A model generated the notes under the pieces. That model made no database searches, was not told where the DNA came from, and saw only the letters and a program-made list of their open reading frames with translations. This document shows positions 47,401-56,400 of a DNA stretch of 64,000 nucleotides, piece after piece. The number at the start of each line of letters is the position of its first letter. Positions within the stretch are counted from its first letter, which is position 1. A program made the translations under genes and the position numbers. Source of the stretch: Spirometra erinaceieuropaei (taxonomy: Eukaryota > Platyhelminthes > Cestoda > Diphyllobothriidea > Diphyllobothriidae); NCBI GenBank assembly GCA_902702965.1, contig CACRXP010000397.1, positions 1-64,000 of the forward strand, read 5' to 3'.

Positions 47401-50400
47401 AGATACGAATGGGACAGACCATCAACAGACAACCAAATAAGCAGGATGCATGCAAGTTTATTGATATTCCCCATTATTAAACATTGAAAAATGATAAGAG
47501 AATAAGGAGGCGGATAAGAGGAGGAGCACCCCCATCAAAGGAGTGTCGGATCACGCAACACAGGATGAAAAGTGAACATAATCGTCCAATTCAATGCCCT
47601 GTTTTGCGTCTATGAAGTCCCTCAATCTCTACTTCCCTTGTATATTTTTTGCGTAATACTGAAATTGTTTTTAAAGGGTCTTCCTATACATCCGCGTTTC
47701 TCGAATCAGTGGAGAGAAGTCTCCCACACTAAACTGTGGCCCCCGTACTACAACCTCCAGTTAATTGTCATCGGTTATTTTGCAGGGCTGATAACACCTG
47801 GCCGAATAGAATATTGACTGTACCATGAGTACCACAATGATCAGATTTAGTCCTGGTTAATCAGGATAACACGGGAGCTTTCTGCGTACGCAGCCATGAG
47901 CTGCTGTCTCGGGTGGCAGTGGTGGAGGGATTGGTCAGATTGTGTGCTGACCACGTAAATGCACCCAGTGGTAGAGAGAGACCCTGCAGTGCTGTCTGTC
48001 TTTATATGGCGTCGAGGCTAGGAGTCAGGATTGGTCTTATTCAAGGGATAGTGTGTTCCAGTGGAACATTGGCGGCCGTGCCAGTCTTGAGGCTCGTATG
48101 TCCGCGCTGACGTCAGTCGAGTGGCTGCCAGTCGGGCTCTATAGGATAGAGTGGAATGAATTTAAAGCAGGCATAGACGGCAGAATTTATTGGAAGCAGT
48201 AAATTTCGCGACGGCTCATTAGCTGCAGCCCGCCGTTGCATAACACAGATAACAAGTGAGAAAAATACAGAGGTTTAATCTTCCACAGAGGAAATCGATG
48301 TAAAACAGCAAGGTCATCGTATACTGTACGTAGACTATTCAATAAAATGGTAACTTCAAAACGCAACATAGGAAAGAAAGTGGGGAAGTTAACACGTCGA
48401 GAGATTTCGTAAATCGAAAGGGCTCAGATCTGTCAGGGCAAGCTGGGGTTGACCACGTGGTCTTACTGTTTACATAGGTCGGCATTCTCCCGCCGTATGT
48501 GGGCTGCCGCCAGGAAGCGCAGTAACGGAGTTGTTCGTGCTCGAACTAAAACTCGAAAAGATGCTTTGGCGTCAACCGAATGCCCGCTTTCAAGAAGGTG
48601 TTTTGCAGTAGAAGACAGTGGAATCTTATTCTCCTGCTTTAGAAGCCCTTCAGGCAGGTGCTCAACTGACCTGGCTGCCAGTTGTCTTTGCGTTCGCCCA
48701 ATGTACTTGCATGTAAATTCGCAAACCCAATTTGACGTGGCGTGCAATGGTAAGACATTCTTCGCCCGTGGAACTTGGATAGCGTTAGTAGGGTTGCAGA
48801 ATATGAGTTCAGATGAGTTGTATGTTCTTTTAATGGCGCATCTCAATCGCTGTTTGATGGTATTTGAGATGTCTCCCCTTGCAGCTCTGACCGCCCCAAC
48901 ATTGCACCAACATGTGTAGTCCATTATTTATGCCGATCGAATTTTAGGGCAAACTACGTAATTCGTTAATACGCTTGCTTGCCAGAGGCCATTTTAATGG
49001 GCTTTAAATGAGTAGTTAATATAATTTAGTGATAATCGAGAGCTGGTTACGATGAATTCTGCTTTCTATGCCAGCAGGGGCCTTTACGCAGAAGGCCAGT
49101 GACGATGAGTCGTTCGAGCACCAAAGAGAACTTCATTGTGCACGCATCACTTCTTCAATTTTCCTTCCGAAAGCGCCACATTAAAGACCAATGACGTTCA
49201 CTAGCTAGCGTGTTTAGACGGGTTGACAGTTAAGCAACATTGTGAGTAGGGACGCCTCACAAAATGTCGACGTATTGCCAGGGGCGTAATGATTTGCCGA
49301 CCAATGCAGACACGAAGTAGTCGAGGGTGTGGGTAGCGTGTCAGGTTAGGATCGCCTGAGAACCTCGATGCATGTTTCCTGACATAACATTAGTTCCATG
49401 ATTGGGAACGCGTAGTATTAATCGAGGACGTTTATCCCTTCGAATCCCCTATGATTGTCGCCAAGACACATGTAATTTGGGCATTAACTCAACATCCTTG
49501 CATCGAATGAGTCTGTAGTGTTTTCTGGTCTGTCGGTAGTTCTGAAGCGTTCCCGTTGTCAAATTTCTAGTAGGCGTTTCCCAATTCTCTTCTGCTTCGA
49601 AATAAAACAAAACCTGTTTTACTCTTCTCGTTCAAGGTGATGGTGTCCGTTTCCCATCCGAACTGTCTTCGCCTATTGGGTGTTTGTTTGTCGGGAACAC
49701 GTCGTTGCCTGGTCTCCGAGTACATTTCAAACGGTAGCCTTGACTGTTACCTGCGACGCTACAAGCGGGAACTCTCGAATAGGTTGCTGCTCCTCTGGTC
49801 AGCACAGATCGCAGACGGCATGGCCTACTTGGAGGCCACGGGCATCATTCACCGGTCAGTTATCCAGTTGAAACAAACAAACTACTTGAACCATTTAAGT
49901 AAAGACAAAAATGGAATATTTTTTCTGATCCACCTTGTGTCTTCAGGGATCTCGCCACACGCAACGTTCTCGTGAAAAGACAGGACCTTGTACAAATTAC
50001 GGATTTCGGCCTGGCCAAAATGCTCAGTGGTGATGAAGAACACGGCGAGGTTATCGTCCAGTCCGGGAGGGTCCCCATTCGTTGGCTGGCAGTTGAAACC
50101 CTAACCAGTGGACGGTACTCATTCAAGACGGATGTCTGGGCATACGGTAAATGAATTATTTGCTTATTGACACCCAGTCGGGAACACATTCGCCTAAATA
50201 ACAGGACAAACGGGAAATTTATTAAATTCAACCTTTTTTCAGGTGTGACGTTGTGGGAGATCTTCACATTTGGAGAAAGACCCTATGCAAATATTGACAC
50301 GGCAGATGTGAAGCGCTACGTCCTTGAGGGAGGTCGACTGACGCAACCCGACATTTGCACGCTGGATGCCTACCAACTACTTTTGCTATCATGTAAGCCA

Positions 50401-53400
50401 CTTTAATGTTTATAATAAACTCCACGGTACCAAAAAACTACCATTCAGGCATCTCATTAGACCATTTCCGTTAGAACTCCTATACTTGTCAACTTTTGAG
50501 CTTTGGCTTTTCAAAGCTGCCTCACTTTCACGTCCGATTTCTGACTCACCAGCTTTATCCGAGCATAGTAGCATGAGCATATTCATTTTCGGGGTTATTT
50601 TGATTGGTTGAGTATCTAGTGGGCCAGAAGGATTTACGCACACTTTCCGTGACAGTTAGTACCTTGGAAACGTAACTTTGCAGTCATTTCAAAGGTAAAT
50701 TGTGCTTTGCCAATTTCGCAATGCGGATGGGGCTTCGTGGTTGCCACTGCAATCTGCGGCTTGACGGCCTGTAGGTTGCTTTCGATGTCCTGCCTCGGTC
50801 CTCCGTTAATGTTAATAAGAAAACAAACGTGATGCGAGCTACAGATATGCAAAAAATAACTCGGGCGCTGGGGTCAGAACTGTGCTCACATGTGGGCTGC
50901 AGAATGCGAAGTTAGTAGTTAAATGGGACTCGGTGAGTTATCTTTAGGCATAGTATAAAGGTATAACCCGGAGCCTTAGGAACTTACATGTGGAAGAACT
51001 TGCACATGTCCCTAGTAAGGCTTTTTTCATCATCCCAAAAATTCCGCAGAGTTTATTTAAAGCCTGAGCATAGAGGTCCAGACAGACGTCTTTTGTCATT
51101 GCCTAGCCCATCGATTATCACTAAATTATATTAACTACTCATTTAAAGCCCATTAAAACGACCTCTGGCAAGCAAGCGTGTTAACGAGTTACGTAGTTTG
51201 CCCTAAAATTCCATCGACATAAACAATGCACTGTACTTGTTGGCGTAATGTTGGGGCGGTCAGAGATGTAAATCTTAATCTATTTTTTGTTTCGTTTAGG
51301 CTGGCGACAAAATCCAGAGGAAAGGAGCTCTTTTGTGGAATTGTTGCATCTCCTGCAGAGTCGGGCGGATAATCCAGAGTTCTTCCTGCATAACAGAGTA
51401 AGCCATCCCCTCTGCGCTTGCGATATACTTTAAAACCAATGGATTTGGTTTTTTGTATATATCAATGTGAATATAACTCAGGGTTAGAACGAGATACTTA
51501 ATTACATACAGCGGGTGACCGATCTCATGAAAAGTTGGCCGAAATTTTGAAATGTATTTTCGATTGGGGAGGATTACTTACGTGGGACTTTAATATTGAT
51601 TATGATTCGGTACAATAATATGATATTTCGGACTCGTCAGAATATTAACTCTTGAATGCATCTCCTTGCGACCTGTAAAGACCGCCCTCTGTAAAAAAAT
51701 GATTACTTAGGTAGTATGCATTCTCCATATTGATTTTTGATGGAAGTGCTTTCAAAGGTCGGCGTTCTAACGAGTCCGAAATATCCTAGGATTATGCTGC
51801 ATGACAACCAATATTGAAACCCCACGTAAGTAACCTTTCCGCATCGAAAACGCATTTTAAAATTTCGGCTAACATTTTATGAGATCGGTCACTGGTGTTG
51901 GGTAGTGCTGGCTGCCAACGGCTAAAGATCCATAAATGGCCATTTCAGTTCGCTTTGTCTTTGCCGGTTACCTCATTCTGCACAAATATATATATGCGCA
52001 TATTACACGAAAGGGACGACAGAGAATGCGGACAGAATAAGCCCGAAACAATATTGTATCGAGCTACCCGCGTTCGCCATTGTCCCTTCACTCTGCTATT
52101 ATAACTTGGCCGACTTCGGCCTGGTGGTTAGTTGCATGCCAGTGACCTCTGTCACCCATACGGAACTTGTTTGCTTCGGTGAGTACCTATCTCTGATTTG
52201 GCATATATATGTATATATACTGGAAAACGGGCATCCCCGAAAAAGGCAGTGAAGAGAGGGAGAGTTCATAGACCAAAATATATCTGGCCTAACGTTTCGG
52301 AAACTCATTCGTTTCCATCATCAGAATAGTGTGTTGATACTTCCTGCTGGCCTTGACTGCTTCAGCCTCGCTGCTTGTCTGGTATTATATCCATGCTCAA
52401 CGCACGAACTTTGACCCGCCCGTTCGCTGCGGATTAACGTTGACCTCCGAGATTGACCGATGTTAGGTTCGCGCGACCTTTGTCCCTTTTGCGGCCATCG
52501 TAATTGTTGGCAATTCAGCATGCTTGTTGGCCTGCCCCTCCAACAGACTGATCACTTGCTGGTGCTCGTGTGAGTTGATTTCGATCTTCTGGGCTCGGCG
52601 GTGGGGTAGTGTTCCGCGCTGGCCACGGGACCTCCGGCCGGCTCCTCTCCTATTTTCCGCTGGCACCATCCCCTCCTTCCTCTCAATGTCGCCGCTACAG
52701 TGTGTTTGAGCACGTTGGAAGAAGGTTCTGACACAACAAAGTGGTTGCTTCGGAAGTGGAAGTGGGCGGTCACGATCGAACCGAATGAGAGGATGGTGTC
52801 ATTTGACGTCGTCTCACTCTTCACGTCCATACCACAGGCCCTTGCGGTCGAGACGCTCAGTGACCTGCTTCGTCAGAATTAAGACGAGGGCGATGGCCAG
52901 CCCACAGCTCAGGATCTCATAGAACTCATGGGGCACTGCCTCAAGACATTTTCTACCTTCGAGGGGATCACCTATGAGCAAATTAAGGGCACTCCGATGG
53001 GTTCACCGATCTCCGGACTCATTGCCGAGGCCGTTCTGCAAAAACTCGAGAAACGACTGTTCGGGTAATACAAACCCAAGTTTTGGGCGCGCTACGTTGA
53101 TGATACCTTCGTAATCATCGATCAGGATAAAATTAACTACTATGAAGAACTATTGAACTCAGTCATCCCCGACCTACAGTTCACGATGGAAGAAGAAGTG
53201 GAGAGCAAACTTTCATTTTTGGATGTTCTCATCTGCCGCCAACCAGACGGTAAACTGGCGACGTCAGTCTACAGAAAACCGACGAACACGCTGCAAATGC
53301 TCAGTTACAGCAGCAAACACCCCTCTGCAACACAAACGAAGCTGTGTACGCACGCTATACCGACGGGTGGAAACTCATTGCAGCACTCCAGTCGCCAAAC

Positions 53401-56400
53401 TGGACGAGATGAAGCTCCTCCAAGAACTCTTCAGAGCCAACGGCTATCCGCGAACATTCGTTGAACGGAGCCGAAAGCAACCAAGGATGCGGAATGAAGA
53501 ACCTATTCAGCCAAAATCGTGGCGGAGCACTCCATACATGAAAGGGGTCTCCGAAGCCGTAGCCAAATCCCTCGCGCCGCTCGGAATAGGCGTTGCCCAC
53601 AGGCCCGACTCAACAATCCGCCGGCAAGTGATGCGGCCAAAAGACCCGATCCCTAAACAGGAGATGTCGGCTGTTGTCTACCGACTTCATTTCAACTGCG
53701 GAATGTGTAACTACGTTGGGGAAACCGGCCGACGGCTGCAAACGCGCATGCACGAGCATAAGTTGGCCGTGCGAAGGTTAGACCCAAAGTCGGAGGTAGC
53801 AGCCCATGCCGCCCAAATGGGACACGTCTTCAACTTTGACGCCGTTGAAATTGTGGGCCGAGGTGATGATCATACGGCAAGGCAGGTGCAAGAAGCCTGG
53901 AAGTCTACAGACTGTTCCGTCAACCGCCACATCAATTTACCTCTCCCTTATCTGGTTTTACGGACATTCTTGACGGGGGACAGTCACGGCGCGGGACAAT
54001 CGGGGCCGCCAATCATCACCGCGGCCGACGAAGATGGGCGGGATTCAGGTCACGGTGACATGCGGGTCGGATGCAGCCACACAGGCGGCATTGATGGGCC
54101 AGGCATTGGACAAAGTGCGCCATAAAAAGGAAAGCTGTGTGCACGACTGCTCAGTCTCTGAAGATGGGTAGAAGAAACGACTACCCGAAACGTCAGACCT
54201 CAAATACACCTCTCCCGGTGAACGCCTCCTCTTCTTTTGAGATGCGCCTAGTGTTAGCCACTGGACCGTTGTCCTCCTTGTCCCATTGATCGCACCATCT
54301 TCTTCTGAACCGATATCCTTATCTTTCCGTCCGCCAGCATTGCCACCTGCATGCCGAGGAAGGGCAACTGGTCGTTGATCTCTTCTTTCCCAATAAACTG
54401 GATGTCGGGAAAGATTGAGTTCAATAATGCCTTGAAAGTCTGCACATCGCCCCTTGTGATGATGACGAAAGTGTCGTCGACGTATCCGGCCCGGAATTTT
54501 GGGGGATAGGGGTTGAAGGTCAGCCACTCGAGCTTCTGAAAAACCGCTTCGGCAATTAATCCAGGCAGATCCGAGTCCATCCGTGCCCCTTTCTTTTTTT
54601 GTAAAATTGGCCGTTGAACGTGAAGGGAGTTTTAAGACACAGTTCCAGGAGCTCGATGATACGCACTCGCTTGAGCTGTTGGTCGATCTCATCGTACTTT
54701 TCTAGGAGATGACCGTCAATAGTGTCGATAGCCGGGCTGGACGGAATAGAGTTGAGTAGCGAGATCACGTCAAATATGACAACTTACTTGGTTTTCTATT
54801 TGGTAGAGCCCTCGCCTAGAGAGTTAGTGATCGTTTCCTAAACCGCATAAACTCTTTAGGGCACACTAATTATCCCGTAGGAGTGGAGTCAGGCTTTCCT
54901 GTCCACAGACGCAGAACTTACACAAAGGGACTGAATTTCCTGCGATACCCAAGGCCAGTTATTTCATGGCACTCGCCGACCGATCGATTAACACAAACTT
55001 GACGCACGCATAAACTTCGCAAACCGCGAACACTTGGGTGGAATCCAAGCAACAGTTGCTTTTGCTTTCCAGTTTAATAAAGGCCATCCTCTTGCCTTTT
55101 TCTCGCTGACCCCCGAATTATGACGTCGCGCCCACAGGCGCCCTCTGTTTTTCACTCGAGCAAATAACCGAAAACCCTCGGGATGTAGACAGGAGAGCTG
55201 ATATGGTCGTGTGACGATGACAGGTACGGTCGCAGTTCAATGCAGGTACGCTATTGCAATCTGAGTATTCACTCATCAGACGATTGGTTCCAAAGGAATC
55301 TTCCTCCCAGAGTACACCAAGTTGTTCTTGTAAAGAGGGTTATTTAAACAAATCCAGTGTTTATCATGATGCCCTAGTTTTTCTAAGTTTTTCATATAAA
55401 CTGGATAAGCCAATTTTTGAAAACACGGGGTGGTGGACGCGTACCGTCTCTTCCTGTTTCGTGTGATGAGAACCAGTATGAAGGTGCCTACTTAGACGAA
55501 CGACAGGCAATTTTTTATTCAACTTTACTTCTTGTGCAGGAATCTCAAAAATTGGTTTTCTAAGACCTCATCTTTCGTCCGTTTTTAGTATACCAGCAGC
55601 ATTGTTGACAGTTCAAGCGCGGCCGAATCAAACGACCAGGTTGCAACGTTCTCCTCCCGTCGGCTCTCTGATCTCCCCTCTCCGCAGCCGAAATTCCCAA
55701 ACAGCAACAGAAGCTCCTGTCCCCAGGTCACCGTCATCAGAGACGACGACGGCGGCGGCCCATGCAACCCCCCGATCATTGGACATGGCAGTCGGGCGTC
55801 CGAGGGGTTGCCTCGTCGCCTCTTCTTTAGCTCTGCTGGCGTTCGCAATAACAACCTCGTCGGCGGCGGTTGCAACACCGATCGTCGTAGGAGTCAGCTG
55901 CTGCGTCGAAGAGACCTGGCCCATAATGCCACCTACCAGTCTTCTGCCCGTTCTCTCACTGGCACCGAGGAGGGGGATCAACGCAACTGGCAGACCCTAT
56001 CCACCTCCATTGGCTCTTCCAGTGGTGTCGGTAACAGCAGCGACAATTGCGCCGCCAATATCAAGGAGACGGTGGACGATCCGCAAGAGTCATGCAGTGA
56101 GATGTGTCGCGATGTAGCAGAGGGACAGAGAGCGGATGTAGGCTCCGATGAATCGCGGCAGGTAGAGACGCTGGTGGAGGCGCCTCCCAGGGCGACAGAG
56201 AACGAAGTGGCGTTGGGTGCCGGAGGTTATGTATGGCCACGCTGGCCAGTGGAATTCGATCGCGAAACGAGGTTCGGTTGGAATCAGCAGGGCGCGATAG
56301 GGGAGGCGGTGGCGCAGGGTCGGGAAGCCAGCAGAGACGAAGTTTTAGAAGAGCTTCCTAACCTCAGCAGGCTAGTCCTGCAACGCAGGTCGCAACGTGA

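Noticed and set aside
55602..56117. alternative frame over the last receptor exon
   Set aside because: A shadow frame; the in-phase reading continues from the kinase and ends after a plausible docking motif.
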